Part shown: piece after piece, positions 23,370 to 36,000 of the stretch
Layout: each line of letters begins with the position of its first letter
Numbering within the stretch: position 1 is the first letter of the stretch
Assembly (NCBI RefSeq): GCF_024713975.1
Contig: NC_091114.1
Span: forward strand, 11,814,001 to 11,878,000
Reading direction: 5' to 3'
Source of the DNA: Paralichthys olivaceus
Taxonomy: Eukaryota > Chordata > Actinopteri > Pleuronectiformes > Paralichthyidae
Length of the DNA: 64,000 nt
Notes under the pieces: model-generated
Seen by the model: only the letters and a program-made list of their open reading frames with translations
Databases searched by the model: none
What the model was told of the DNA's origin: nothing
Program-made: the position numbers and the translations under genes

Positions 23370-24845
23370 TTCAAATGGGAACGAGGGGATTTGTGTTAAC
23401 GTCAGATCTGAGGACGTTGTTAAGCTGCTGAGGCTGCAGCCGAATCATAACAAGACCCATCCACTCACCTGTGCATGAGGCAGTTCAAACTTTCTACCAT
23501 CCTGTAATTTTTCTCTAAAAAAATTTTTATTTTCAGGACAAGCAATGTCTCAGACTTTAAATTTCTGACACAAAAAGCAGAAAACAAGGAGAAAATTGAG
23601 GTTGAAGAAAGCGTATGTAGGTAGATCGAGGAACTACTTTTCACTTGTCCTTTAAATTAGGATCTTTCAGGAACTCTCACCCTCCTCGTTCCCCACCTGA
23701 TTCCCCGCTCCGCCCTAATGTGTCTCACCTGTGCACAGTTATCTCCCCCCCTCCCTCTGTGCTCTTCAGTTCAGTTCTTCTCTTCTTGTGCTGGTTATTC
23801 GGTCACATCTTCTTTTTTTTTTTTTACTGCTGCTTCATTCCTAGTTTTTTGTTTTGGACTCTCAGTTGGACCTGCCTGCCTGCTGACAAACCAGAACCTG
23901 TAAGCCTGATTTTTTTATTTATATTATTTTCTGCACCTCACCTGACGTCTGCATCGTTGTGTTCAGTGAACCACATTAAATGGTTTAATTCTCTGACGAA
24001 GGAGAAAACACAGCAATGTAAGACAAGATGATTTAAAAAGGTTTTAAAGCCCCACCATTAACTGTGATATAACAATCTGACTGATTTAAGATTATTTAAG
24101 ACTTTAGCTTTACTAGAGTTGTTCTTTTTTAACAAGCATTTTTAAATAAATTGATCTCTGTGCAAACTGAGGCTCACATGCAACCAGGTTTTTAAAAGTC
24201 CTTCTCCCTGATAGTTTGTACGACCACGTGGTTTTAATTGACTGCTAACCGTCTTTGCATTTTCTGAATGCTTTGTGTTTTTCTGTGTATTCTGCTGTGT
24301 TTTGAGTTTGACAATCTCTTCCTACTGAAAGTTTATAGGGATTCTGTGTTTGTATTTAAACGGTTTTGTTTGAACCTGAAACTAAGAATAGTTTTGTTAC
24401 ATCTTAAAATGGCCGTCGTCCACTCCACACCAGGCAAAGGGGGGGGGGGGGGGTTATTAAATTGTTTGCAATCTGTAACTTTGCCACTAGATGCCACTAA
24501 ACTTATATATGCTATGGGATGTGTAACCATGGACTGTTGTCAGTTGTGTTAAAATACAGCAGTGAATTAATTAACACCCAACTTTTCAGTTCATTTAAGC
24601 ATTTTGGTGTCTTTTGGCTCAAGAGACAAGAATGTGACATGTGAAGTTACTCTCAGGGACAAATAAGGATGAATGAATAGTTCAACTAAGAATAAACTAA
24701 CACAGTAGTTGAGAATAATGGTGGTTTATGGATTTAATGGCTGTCAACATAAGAATATACATCTGTTTCCATGTATGTCTGATACTCAGGGTAGATCATG
24801 TGATAATTTACCATTAAAAGATAATAGATGGTAAAATCATCGAGC
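23370..24845. other. Intergenic region between tmem272-like and pcolce
   Basis: No coding exon recognised. A C/T-rich stretch at about 23680-23960, with the style of a decayed fish retroelement LTR or 3' end (CACCTGATTCC, TCTCACCTGTGCAC, CACCTCACCTGACGTCTGC), could not be assigned. A run of fifteen G occurs at 24439-24453. Converging 3' ends of tmem272-like (plus) and pcolce (minus) bound the region. Confidence 0.55.
24439..24453. repeat. Poly-G run
   Basis: Fifteen consecutive G residues. Confidence 0.95.
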
Positions 24846-24860
24846 ACCAGCATCACATTG

Positions 24861-24866
24861 TTTATT
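24861..24866 (-). terminator. pcolce: Polyadenylation signal of pcolce
   Basis: AATAAA on the minus strand, about 200 bases after the pcolce stop codon. Confidence 0.6.
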
Positions 24867-25061
24867 AATGTGCATGTTTTAACACAGAAATATTATAACT
24901 TAGATACACAATACAAAATATGAGACCTACTGTTTGAATTTTAAAATGCACTTTATAAACATTGTGTTTTGATATTTAAAATATTTTCAGTCTTTATGTA
25001 AAGTTGCATGTTTTCAGCCATGGCCTGGTGTATGAGGGCGTAACGTGGTTGGGCTGTGATG

Positions 25062-28000
25062 TCAGCATGATTTGCGGGTGAGGGCGGCGAGTGCTTTGCC
25101 GTGGATGGGCTTGTAGAGGAGAGTGAAGCTGGAGGGGCTGAGATGGCCGTTGCCCTGCGCGTCGACTTTTCCCATCAACACAAAGTTCTGGCCTGGAAAA
25201 GAGACGGTGTGGGGAAAATGTCAGAATATCTCAAATACTGGGTCATGCTCGTCCGTACCAGGGCAGCTGTGTGGTTTTTACATTGTATGGAAATGGGTGG
25301 TACGGAAGCGATGTTTTAATTTATGTACAATCACTTTAAAAACGAACCAAACAAAGTCATTAGTGTTTTTATAAATTACCCCCCCCATTACTGTCTTTAA
25401 CAAATATGTCAAATAAACTGCAAACACTGAGACGTTGTCCTCTTGTCCTTGTAATTTATACTCTGTTACTTCAGCAGCCAGATAATATGAATGTGCTTGA
25501 TGTGTAATCTTTTACTGCAGTAGAATATTTTACATACCTGAGACATAAAAGGCCAAGAGACAGTGTTATGTTTTTTTTCAAAGTGCGCAAATATATTGAG
25601 TCTTTGAGATTATTATATATACAATTCTACTAGAAATGAAAGATGACCGATCTTAGTTTAGAATTAGGTGATGTTTTTTAGTTTATTTAAAAGAATTCAT
25701 TTAAGAATGGTCTTTTTTTTAATATATATAAATTGAAGTTTTCATTGCAGGGGCTCAAGTGCATCTGTTTTTAAAAAGCCCACTGAAAATGTATCAGAAC
25801 ATGCGACACCTCCGTGCATCAAATACTGTCGTACCTTGGTTCAGCCCGGGGCACCTCTTGCAAGTAGAGGTCAGCTTGACTGACGTGACTGGTCCTGCTT
25901 TGGCGATGTTGAGACGTCCTGTCTTATAGGCCTTGATCAGGGACACCTCGATTGTTGCAGAGCCCCTTGGACCCGCGGTCAGAGATGTGACCTTACCCGT
26001 GATCACTGAGAGGCAGAAATATAGGAGAGGGAATTTAAATTGCTTGGAAAATAAATGTGGATTTGTCAGATGAAAATGTTCCTCTGAAGAAATCTGCTGA
26101 TGTGCAGAGTGAAAGTGCGCAGACAAACTGTTACATTACTTTAACTATTAAAATAACAGTGAAATACTTTGACTTTCATTGCCAAACAAGTTTACACATA
26201 CAAGGAATTTGTTGTGTTGGTTAGTGCAAGTATAAATATAAAAGATTCCAGGGGAGGGATCTGTTGAATTTTGTCTATGAAACTAAAATCCATTGCAAGT
26301 TTGTTTCATAGACAAAATAAGAACCAAGCTGTGAAATAAGTGACGTAATTCTGTGAAGGTATAAAGCTGTGAGGATGTAATGAGTGTTGTTTGGACCAGA
26401 GGGCACCTGATGCTGTGGCTCACCGAAGTCATGAGGGCAGAAGCTGGTCTGGAGAGTCCCCGTCCTCTTACAGGGTTGTGTGCACAGTGGGTTCAGCGGT
26501 AAAGCTGCAGGAAACACACACGGCAAACAAGCAAATAACGAACGCATCAGCTTGCATCTTACTACAGATGTAAATAAATATAAACAAGGAGGCAAAGAAT
26601 TATAAATTGTTTGAAACTCACGTTTGTTGCTCACGACGGGCTTCTTTGTCACTGTTTTGCTCGCTCCTGGTTTTGGTGCAGCTTTAGGTTTGGCGGTTGG
26701 TTTCGCTCTACTCTTGACGGTTGGCTTCACGGGTTTTTTGACCGCAGGTTTTAACGTTGGCTTAGTTTTGAGTGTAGGTTTACGGGTGGGTTTAGCCTTG
26801 ATCTTGGGTTTGAGCACTGGTTTTAAGAACTTTGGTTTGGGTGTGGGTTTAGTTCCAGGTTTTGGTGCAGGCTTTTTCACCGGTACCTTACGTGTTGGTT
26901 TAGCTGGTTTGGGTTTAGCCGCGGGCTTGACTGCCGGCTTAGCGGTAGGTTTACGTGGCAGAGGTTTCTTCACCAGGGCTTTTTTGGTAGGCTTGGGCTG
27001 GACACCAGGTTTCGGTTTGGGGGTCGGTTTGATTGTTTTTTTTGGCTTCACTCCTGCTTTTTGTGGCGTGGAGGTTGTCTGCGGCCCATAGATGAAGTCT
27101 CCTCCAGCGGTGGGTGTTCGAGAGCCACGGGGCACGCTGGTGTAGTAGGCCATGAAGCCGTCTGAGGTCACACTGAGGTCGGAGACAAACTGGACCAGAA
27201 GCTCATTCCCGTTGGTCACTACAGTTCTATGTGAAGAATAAAAAGAGTGGATGAAGGGAAGGACAGGAGGAGAGCAGGCAACACTTGGAAAGTATGCAAC
27301 CCTGCTACGCCTCCCAAACATAACGTGACAATTGCTAGAAGCCGACATTTCCTTGACTCGCTCTCTAACTTCTGGCGCTCGTTTCTGCTTCCGTGGTGTA
27401 TGTCTTTCTTTATTTAGTCCAAATCGGGACGTGCAAAGGTTTTTAACAGTGTTTCAGAAACAAGTTACCTTTGAGCCCATGTTTTGCCACAACATGTTCT
27501 GATCAGTAATCTCACCCTGGTGCACTGTCACCACAGAATTTTCCGATTCTTCTCGAGTTGTCCTTTTCTCCTCCGTTAAACAATGCCACATAGTCGTAGC
27601 GACAGTACGTGTCGGGCTCCAGATCCAGCTTCACAAACTTCACCTCGATCACCTGCAAGAGAGGTGGATGTGAGCTGTAGCTAAATTTCATGAACCCGGT
27701 ACAGTGCAGACATGGGTAGAGGTAGAGGTGGTGGAGGAGAGAGGCCCGACTTGTAAAACACAGAAGGGCATTTACTCCCTCGCCCTCGCTTGCCTCTCTC
27801 TTTCCTCGTTCAATCTCTTGGCACACGTGAACACATCTGCAGGTTTTCAATGAAGTCTTTCATTTTGAACTTCACAAGAACACACACACGCAAAGCGTTA
27901 GAGACCAGAAGTTGAATATTTCCTTCTGATGGGCCCTTTCACTGAGATTTTAATTCCTCTTTCTCCAACAACACCAACATGTTTTTATTTAACACACGTA

Positions 28001-30728
28001 GTTGCACCTAAAGTTGGACTGAAACTTGATTTCTTTTTCTTTTTTGTCCAAGGAAATTAAACTTGAATGCTACAGTTAGTTTTCTTTGCAGGTTTCTTTG
28101 CCTGTAGGTTGTTTTGACACCTGCTGGTTAATAGCAACTCCTGTACATTCAGTGTTTTGGAGATTGTGGCATTAGTCGTCTGTTTTGTGAATCCACATCC
28201 AAAAAGATGTGTAACCTAACCATGGCTCTTATTTTTTCATAAAGGGATCATGCACTTTGTAACTCTCGGTGCACAACTTCACACAAATTCACATTCAATT
28301 TACATGTAATTTATGTCTTAGGTCTAATGCTGATTGATAAATAAAGAATTTCTGGTTTGATGCTCTAAGTGTAAAAAGGAATTTTTTTTGCAAAAGACTT
28401 GCATCGAATACAAAGTCTGATTGATGATTGGCTTACATTGCTCGGCTCTACGGAGATGTGCCAGGAGCAGCTGATGCCTGCTGGGTAATTCGAGTTGGGC
28501 CAGTTGGGTGTCTTGACAGAGCCCTGGGATTTGATCAGCCGGCCGCCGCAGAACTGATTCTCTGTGGGCAAAGGAGGAGTGAAACAGAAGTCTTTGGACA
28601 CTGTACCTGAGGCAAAACGAGGAGTATAGCTGCGCTCAGGTGACGGCTTTGTGTCTACAAAATTTCAGTAAAGAACAAATTTGAAGTTTCTGTTTATCGT
28701 GAAACCTAAAAAAGGATTGTTGAAGGCTTTCCCTCTCAAAATCAGCTTTTCACCAAACAGAATTACATAAGAACACCAGAGGAGACGTCACACAGAGCTT
28801 CCATTTATAACCAGGAAAAAAGCGTAGGTGAAGCTTTAGGTGGATCACTAGGGTCTGTGTGTGTCCACACCTTCCACATGTGGCTTCCCTGCGGTGAAGT
28901 ACGCCAGGAATCCTCTTCCTCCTGTGGCCTCGTCCGACACCATGTCCATCATCATGGTGTTGGAGGTGGAGATGAGGGCGCCGGGCCGGAACGTCCCGCA
29001 GAAACGTCCCAGCTTCTGCACCAAGCGCGTGTGGCCGTTGTAGACGTCCAGGTAGTCGTAGCGACAGGTGGGGTCGGCCTCCATGTCGAAGAGGCGGAAG
29101 GAGAGCATGACCACGTGGCCCTCCGGGACCTGAAGGAGGTGACAGGGGAGGTGACAGGGGAGGTTTTTCAGAGGATGTAAAGAGGAGAAGGTGTAGGAGT
29201 AAGTGATGGATTTGTAGGTTATATAAGAAATGATAATTTTCAATTTTCTACAGCACAAACATTTGTACAGTGCAGCTACACACAGCACTTTCTCTATAAC
29301 ACACAGCCATCAGGGGAACTTTGGGTTCTTGCCCGAGAACACCAGACTGGGATCAAACCACCATCCCTCTGGTTAGTGGACGACCCGGTCTGTCTTCTGA
29401 GCCACAGCCAATATCCAAGGATTCCTTGCCAACACTTTTCGGCATCTGCTACCAAAACTCAAGCTGGTACCAGTGTTTGAGTGTCACCCCCCCCCGCAGC
29501 GTCTCCGCCTCACAACAGGTGTGATGTTGCAGTGATTTTTTTTTGAAAATGACTCACGGTGATGTACCAGGTGCATTTACTGTTGGGTTTGTAGTGGCTG
29601 GGGAAGCCTTCGCTGGCCACGATGCCCGAGTCTGTGACCAGGTGGCCTCCGCAGAGGAAGGTCGGCCTGCAAAAGAGAGGAGGAGGAGGAGGAGGAGTGG
29701 GTGCAAACTTTGACTGGACAAACAGCAGTGGAAGAAAATGCCATGAACTTTCAATATGCAGCCATAATGAAAAGTATTGAAGCAAAATCCTGCACACACA
29801 CGTTTACATACATGCTGAGAACCACAGTGGCACAGTCTGTCTCTGTTCCCTGAGTTTGGGGAGGTTCCCAATGAGCCCTCCTGACTTATGTGTGTGTGTG
29901 TTTTCGTAAAACCAAGCCAGGAAGACAGTTAATATACAGTAAATGCACTGTGAGCTTTCTCCAGACTACCTCGCCACAAGAAAGTTACAACACATACTTT
30001 ACTCCAGCAGACGGCCACGTTCAAACGCTGCTCGCACATGGAGTTTAGTGACACACACACACACCCGCTCTTTCACACTCGTATAAACACACATCAGAGC
30101 TGGGGGCCGGCCTCAGCTTTTAATCTTGCACCACTCAGGAGCCCCAGACTCATTATTTCAGAAGTCGGCTGCCCAGACTTCCGCTCAATTAGTTTCGTCT
30201 TTTAAAAAATCTTTAAAATCTGCAGACTTGAGTTTTTTGTGCAGATGTTGCAAAGGAAAAGGTCTAAATTAATCTGTTCCATTGTGAGGACTGTTTCTGT
30301 GATGATTGGCCACATTTAGTCTCTGTGGTCACACAAATGTAAGGCCAAACATCCCTACGGTGGCGTCCCTCCCTTCTGACCCTGCGGAGCTGAACAGCCC
30401 ACAGGCATTTGTTTGTCTCATGTTCAATTAACACCCTGTGCGTAGGAGTGTGTGTTGGTGTGGACGTCCTCCTGCCAGTGTACACAACAGGTTCAGTAAC
30501 CATGTCGAAATATCAAACTGGAGCTTAAAACTCTCAAGTTGTCAGTTAGTGTCCTGCTGCCTGTGTGTTTATGGGATGCCAACCACATCTTCCCAACACT
30601 GCGTCCTTCTATTTTGACTCTGCGTAACCATAACATCACAACCAGGAGAGGGAGAAAAACACAGCAGTGGATAGAGGCTGATGTGGTCATGAAAATGCCA
30701 CGCTGCATGTGTGCAAGATGGACAAGTG

Positions 30729-30762
<34 letters not shown>

Positions 30763-30856
30763 AGACTTACCTGGTTGAGTTGTCCTGACCCTGAGCATCC
30801 GTCCATCCCAGCGTCAAAGCAACAAGAAGCCACACACTCCACACCCTGTCCTCCAT
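25062..30856 (-). CDS. pcolce: Procollagen C-endopeptidase enhancer 1
   Basis: Nine coding exons on the minus strand: 30856-30771, 29666-29558, 29129-28871, 28561-28437, 27652-27516, 27226-26622, 26504-26424, 26005-25835 and 25192-25062; 567 residues. Signal peptide about 1-23 ([20 protein letters not shown]). CUB1 runs from [10 protein letters not shown] to FLAYFTAG and CUB2 from [10 protein letters not shown] to FMAYYTSVP. Both carry the Glu/Asp pattern of Ca-binding CUB domains ([32 protein letters not shown]). An Lys/Pro linker (295-440) follows. The C-terminal netrin-like domain begins [12 protein letters not shown] and ends in a final Cys (RKSC). PCPE-1 is a secreted, non-proteolytic protein; its CUB domains bind the procollagen C-propeptide and boost cleavage by BMP1/tolloid proteinases. 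Human PCOLCE has 449 residues; the extra length is all in the linker. Confidence 0.94.
26622..27061 (-). other. pcolce: Lys/Pro-rich linker-coding part of pcolce exon 6
   Basis: Codes for about 146 residues between CUB2 and the netrin-like domain. By hand count about 46 are Lys, 35 Pro, 4 Arg and none Asp or Glu, arranged as irregular KPTxKP, KPAxKP and KPKP units. The DNA reads as degenerate GGTTTxG repeats on the plus strand, suggesting growth by repeat slippage followed by divergence. The human linker is far shorter and of mixed charge. Confidence 0.85.
29310..29410 (-). repeat. Fish interspersed repeat remnant in pcolce intron 2
   Basis: TGGGATCAAACCACCATCCC, TCTGGTTAGTGGACGACCC and CTTCTGAGCCACAGCC match the tRNA-like head of a SINE frequent in percomorph fish (established pattern from memory). 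The tRNA-like polarity is on the minus strand. Confidence 0.55.
30729..30757. repeat. (AC)n microsatellite beside pcolce exon 1 donor
   Basis: AC tract lying in pcolce intron 1, about 13 bases from the exon 1 donor (minus strand GTAAGTCTG). Confidence 0.95.
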
Positions 30857-30869
30857 CCTGCTGTCCTCC

Positions 30870-31855
30870 CGGGTTTAAGAAAGAAGGCAGAGGAGAAGAG
30901 ATGGAGGAGGGTGAAGGAGGGGTAGAAGCAAAGTAGAGGCGTGGAGAAATGCAAGGGAGGAGGGAAGTGGATGTGATGGGTGAGGGGATGTGTTATGGAA
31001 GGGAGGAGAAGAAAGGAAAAGGTGGATGAATGTGATATTGAGGGGACGGGGGGGCTGCTCCGCTTAAAATGTAGGTAATTCTTATAATTTTTAGATATAG
31101 TTTCTTGATTCATCACAGTTCGGTAACATCGTTTTACCTCCTGTAGCTGCAGCTTACTCAGTTTGTCTGAATTTAACTGTTGCCGCTTGTAGTAAATGTT
31201 CTTCATCCCCAACTCTATTTTGAGCTGTTATTTATTTAAAAGCTTTTTTATTTAAATACCATTTCCTAACTGCAACTCTTAGAGTACAACCTCACGGAGC
31301 TAGTTTTTAAAATCTACTTGTGCACATGTTCATAATTTACTTTATTGGAGCACAAGGTGAATAGAGGCCTGACACGGCTCTTTAAAATAAAATGCATGGA
31401 TAATGTAAAATCTCTTTATACACAGTCTATGGGTAAAATATACTTTTGGAACCTTTGCTCCGGAAAAAATAAGATTTCGATACATGTAATGCAACTTTAA
31501 ATAAGCACTGATTATCATGAGCTTTGGCAAAGACACGACGTTTTCATCATCGTTATAATGATAAAGTGCAGAGAAGTCAATGAAGTCACTTTGCCTCGAC
31601 AAGGGCATACCGTTGTCTTTTTTAGGCTGCGGTGACCACTCTGGGTAAAAACCGCAGCTGCAGAGAAGGAGGCTGTGGTTGTGTGAGGAAAGCAGCTGCC
31701 CTGATCTGCTCTCTGCTTCCAGTTCACTCTGGACACTTCTCAGTATCCACGCCAACTGCTGCTGAACTCCCGCCAACTAAAATACACTGCAAAGACATGA
31801 AATCAGAAAAAGAACTGACCGCCCTGGACGAATAAATAAAAAACAAAGCAAGATT
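30870..31855. other. Intergenic region between pcolce and per1
   Basis: Upstream region of pcolce (minus strand) and downstream of per1. A purine-rich plus-strand stretch lies at about 30880-31060. TTTATACACAGTCTATGGG near 31415-31435 is a piece of a common fish repeat. No coding exon was seen. Confidence 0.55.
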
Positions 31856-31874
31856 TTACATTTAAAGAGTCAAT

Positions 31875-31880
31875 TTTATT
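31875..31880 (-). terminator. per1: Polyadenylation signal of per1
   Basis: AATAAA on the minus strand, about 1.13 kb after the per1 stop. The 3' untranslated region (about 31860-33013) contains no conserved coding frame; the plus-strand frame at 31879-32337 lies inside it. Confidence 0.6.
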
Positions 31881-33013
31881 GTTAAAAGAATTTCACAAAA
31901 ATATTAAACTGTCGCAGACACCACTGACGACAAGCAGGGGATATCACACGACCAGAACAGTGCCACAGAGAGGAGGAGAGAGGGATAGAGAGAGAGAGCA
32001 AACACTGTCCGAACTCAGAAGACCTTTTAAAGTTACTGTCCGCCTCTTTCAAAATCCACCACGAGTGAGCTCTGGCGACACAAAAGCTCTTCCTCCGCTG
32101 AAGGTTCCACAGCTCCTCTGGGCGCTGGCAGTGTGTGAGTGTGCGTGGGGAAAAACCGTCTGTGATGTCCGTGAGGGAATCGTTATCTCAGGGAGGCGAT
32201 TGTTCATTTCTCAGTTGCTGAGCGGCCGCACAAATGCACATTCTAATGCCCTGCTGAGGAGAAAGCTCAGTCCAGGTCCGCCTCCTGTCGATTGCCATAC
32301 TGCTTCCACGATTAACGTACTTCGCATTAGATTGTAGTGTCACAGGGGAGAAAAGAAACGTCTCCGCATTTCCTTATAATTCATATAGTACAGACAAAGC
32401 ATCCTCTCCTGAAAGTATAAAAATATACACAGTGTTTACAAAATAACCTGCTTCTTACTGTACATTTACTGTATTGGATGAAAGTCGATGCTACTTTAAT
32501 CAGGGCAAAGATTTAACATTAGAAAACAATCAGGATTTAAGAGGGAGCAGGATCCCAGACAACCTTGGAAACATTCTGCAATTCATGTGAACTCCCTTTT
32601 TCCCCCCTCGTGAGCTGAACCTTGAAAAGGAAAGATAAAAACATGGCGGACACTGTGGTGAAGCACATCCATCTTTTTACGTTAATGCGTTTTTTTTTTT
32701 GTAACACATTCACCTCAGTCCATTATTTTACAACTTAAATAAATACTCTAAGAACAACGAGAACAGCCGAGAGAGAGAGAACAGAAAAGTCCTGGTTCGC
32801 TCTTTGAAGCTGAGTGTTTCACGTTCTGTCTTCAGAGGGTGAGATCTTCCAAGTGATTCATCAAACCGTAAACCGTGATGTCCCGGAAGAGCCCGTTTGA
32901 ACACCTTACATCTTGTGTAACGATGTCACAGGCATCACTCCTCGAAGGTGCACATTTCCTGCATTTCAACATCTAAACGTCGTGATGCCGTTTCTTTATC
33001 TTTGGCCACCAAC

Positions 33014-36000
33014 TCAGTGGCTCATGGCAGATTCCACCTGAGCCTGAACCTCTGCAGCCCGTGAGCTTGCTGTCTGCTCCTCTGCCGTCATGTCTTGGTT
33101 GCCGTCTTTGGTTCCTTTCTCCTCTTCTTCGTCCTCAGGGTGAGTCTCATCCATAGGGGTCTCTGAGAGGAGTTTCTTGCCCTTTCCGACGCTGTCCACC
33201 TGAGTCTTCAGTGCACTGCACAGCTCCATCTCGTGGATCTCCACGTCAAACGGAGCTGCCGGTGGCACGGTGGGGGGGGACTTGCAGCCTGTGCAGCCCT
33301 GAAAAAACCAGAGAGGAAGGTTACTTCTAGTCTGTGTTTCATGGCCGAGGTAATTAAACAAAGGTTATGGTTCTGTCTGCGTTTATTTTAAACATTTGCT
33401 GAAAGAAAATATTCATGGGTCTTGATTTTTTTTTATGAGTGTGTGCATAAAATCTGAATTTAAGTGTGGTTTCATAAAGGGACTGTATGTGCTCTTTGCC
33501 ATTCTAGTTCATAAAAAACACTTTTAATGGCTCGTGGTTGAGCTGCAGGCGACTCACAGAGATGTTGATGGCTCTCGGCAGGCGTCCTGTTCGGATCCAG
33601 GGATGGACCTGGCTCAGCTCCCTCTTATGCTCCTCTGTGAACCGTGGCTGATGTTTCTGCATGCTCCTCAAGGCCTCGCGGTCCTCTCGCAGCACTGTCT
33701 CCATGTCCCTGTTACACAACGACAAAAAATACATGTTCACTATAAACCTGCTGTCTTCTGTGGCCATTCTGTTAATTTGACATTGTGAGATGTGAGTTGC
33801 TTTTGAGGCCATTTTAATTTCCCAGGGAATAATTCATGGATCTTGATTTGAAAAAAATGGCATCTTTAAAGGACTGGTATCTATGAGTGAGTGTTATTTG
33901 GTGCAGCTTGAATGTAAAGCGACTGTTGGGAATTGACAGAGGTATGCGCTCTAATGAGAGACCTTCTTGTCTTACCTGACTGGCAGCTGATACGTCATCA
34001 TGACCTTGTCGTCGGTGTTGGCCATCAGGAGCCAGATGGGGTCCTGGAGGACACACTTGATAAACTGCTCCTCGCCTCCATCTCCGCCGCCGCTGCTGCT
34101 GCCCCCTGCTGGCTGTTTGCGGGAGTGGTCGTTCTCTGATGAGTCGATGCTGCCAAAGTACTTGCTGGTGTGGCTGCCCTGACTGCTGCCTGCATAGACA
34201 AGGTTTAAAAGTTGATTAATCACGAATCGTCGTTGCCATTCATTTTGCTGAGTTTCCTATCGATACAAGAATTCCGATAAAAAACTGCATCCGTGTACAA
34301 ACTCTACTTTATTTGAAATAAATACCATATCTAAACCCTTAACCTAAAAAATTCACTCATTATTTCAGTTTCATTTTTGACTAAAAAGCTTGATGTGGTC
34401 AAATATCTCTACTTACTGGTGCCGCTGTTGCCAGAGGAACTGCATCCATTGGAGCCGGAGCCTGAACCCGAGGACCTGGTTCCAGAGAACCCTGAACCAG
34501 AAGCAGCTGAGCCAGTGCCTGAGCGGGAATCCTCCTGCAGCAGGAGGTCCAGCAGGTCGCTGGAGGTGGACATTGCATCCTGGTTCGACTCATTAGTTTC
34601 ACCCTGATGAAAAAATACGTGTAAAAAAAAAAAAAAGTGTGTAAATTTTTATAATCTTTCAAGAAATAAGAAAAATATAAGTTATCCTGAACATCTGTTG
34701 TACTTACATTCTCCTTGGAGGTTTCATCAGAGCTCCTCTGATTGGCTGAGCTCGGTCCCCCAGCAGCACAGCCCTGCGCAGAGGGCGTGGCTTGCTGTGA
34801 TGCCGCCAGGGCTGTTGCAACCTCTAACCGGTTGCTTGGCGACTCCTCCAGCTGCAACAAGTTGAGGGGGGAGGAGCATCGGGACTGGAAGAGGGGGGAC
34901 TCTGCGCCCTCACGTTCAGCTGGCATCTGACTGTAGGACTGTGGCGTGCTGCTACGAGACGGGGCGCAGTTGCCGGTAATGGGCACGGGGTTGGAGATGA
35001 GAGTGGGGATGGCGGCTGGGTCAATGGTTGGGGGGGCACTGGGGTATGTGAAGTTAGGATTGTAGAAGTGTCCGGGGGTGGCACCTGGCTGAGGTATGGG
35101 CGCTCCCATCTGGGGGAACATGTAGTTGGGAAGAACGAGTGCCATCATGGGAGGAACCATCTGGGTCGGGGGGAACCGTGACGGGTCTGGGATGGGTAGT
35201 GGCTGAGCAAGCGGAGGGTAAACTGGGTAGATTGGAAGCATACCAGGAGCGAAAGGTGCGGAGGGAATGCTGGCCTGGGAACCTACAGAGGGCCAGGACG
35301 AGGAGTTTGTCAGGGGTCCATGTGGCATGTGAAGGGGCATGTGGAGGGGCATAGGGGCGGTGCTGGTTCTGGGGTCTTGTCGGTTCCCGCTCATTCCCAG
35401 GGAGCTGTGCTGGTCAGATGACTCCTGGTGCTTGAGTCTCTTTCCTCCGCGGCCTCGCCGGTGGCTGGTGCTGCCTCCTGCAGCAGGGTAGTCACGGGAA
35501 CAACGCACTCCTGGAAGAAGAGAAGATAGAAAATAAAGCAAAACATTTTCCACTGCGCATTTGTTTTGCTTCCTTCACAACAATAGATAAATTAGAACTT
35601 TTAATCTGATATAGGCCCGTTTGCGTGCTGCTTTACAGATGCCTCAAATAATCTATTACAACCTTCTCAGTTCTTCATTGCTATGGGTATGTTAATGTGA
35701 AATCTTGTATTTATAAGGTCTGAATTAACTGTTACTTGTGTGTGTATCAGAATGGTGGCTGCAGTGTGCCCCTACCTCGTGATAGTGGGTTGGCAGCAGG
35801 GGTGAGGCACCGCACTGTCGAAGACGCTGTCTGATCAAACACGCGCAGCTTGCTGAGGTCATTGAAGCGGTCAAGGAACGCCTGCTCCTCCTGCTGGGTG
35901 TGGGCAGAGAGCACCTCCTTTGTCAGACCCAGCCGACCTCCTCCTCCTCCGCCAACACTGCAGCTTCTCCGGCTGTCCCTCTCTGGCTGGGCAGTTTGTG

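Noticed and set aside
26624-27091. Plus-strand open frame of 155 residues, Gly/Leu/Val-rich
   Set aside because: It is the exact antisense of the pcolce Lys/Pro linker. Lys and Pro codons read backwards give Leu/Phe and Gly/Trp, which explains both openness and composition.
31879-32337. Plus-strand open frame of 152 residues
   Set aside because: It lies antisense in the per1 3' untranslated region, resembles no family and has no splice or promoter support.
34399-35553. Single 384-residue per1 exon
   Set aside because: It merges two real exons (35510-34708 and 34603-34417) across an intron; the downstream part is in a wrong frame, and splicing restores the conserved [12 protein letters not shown] segment.
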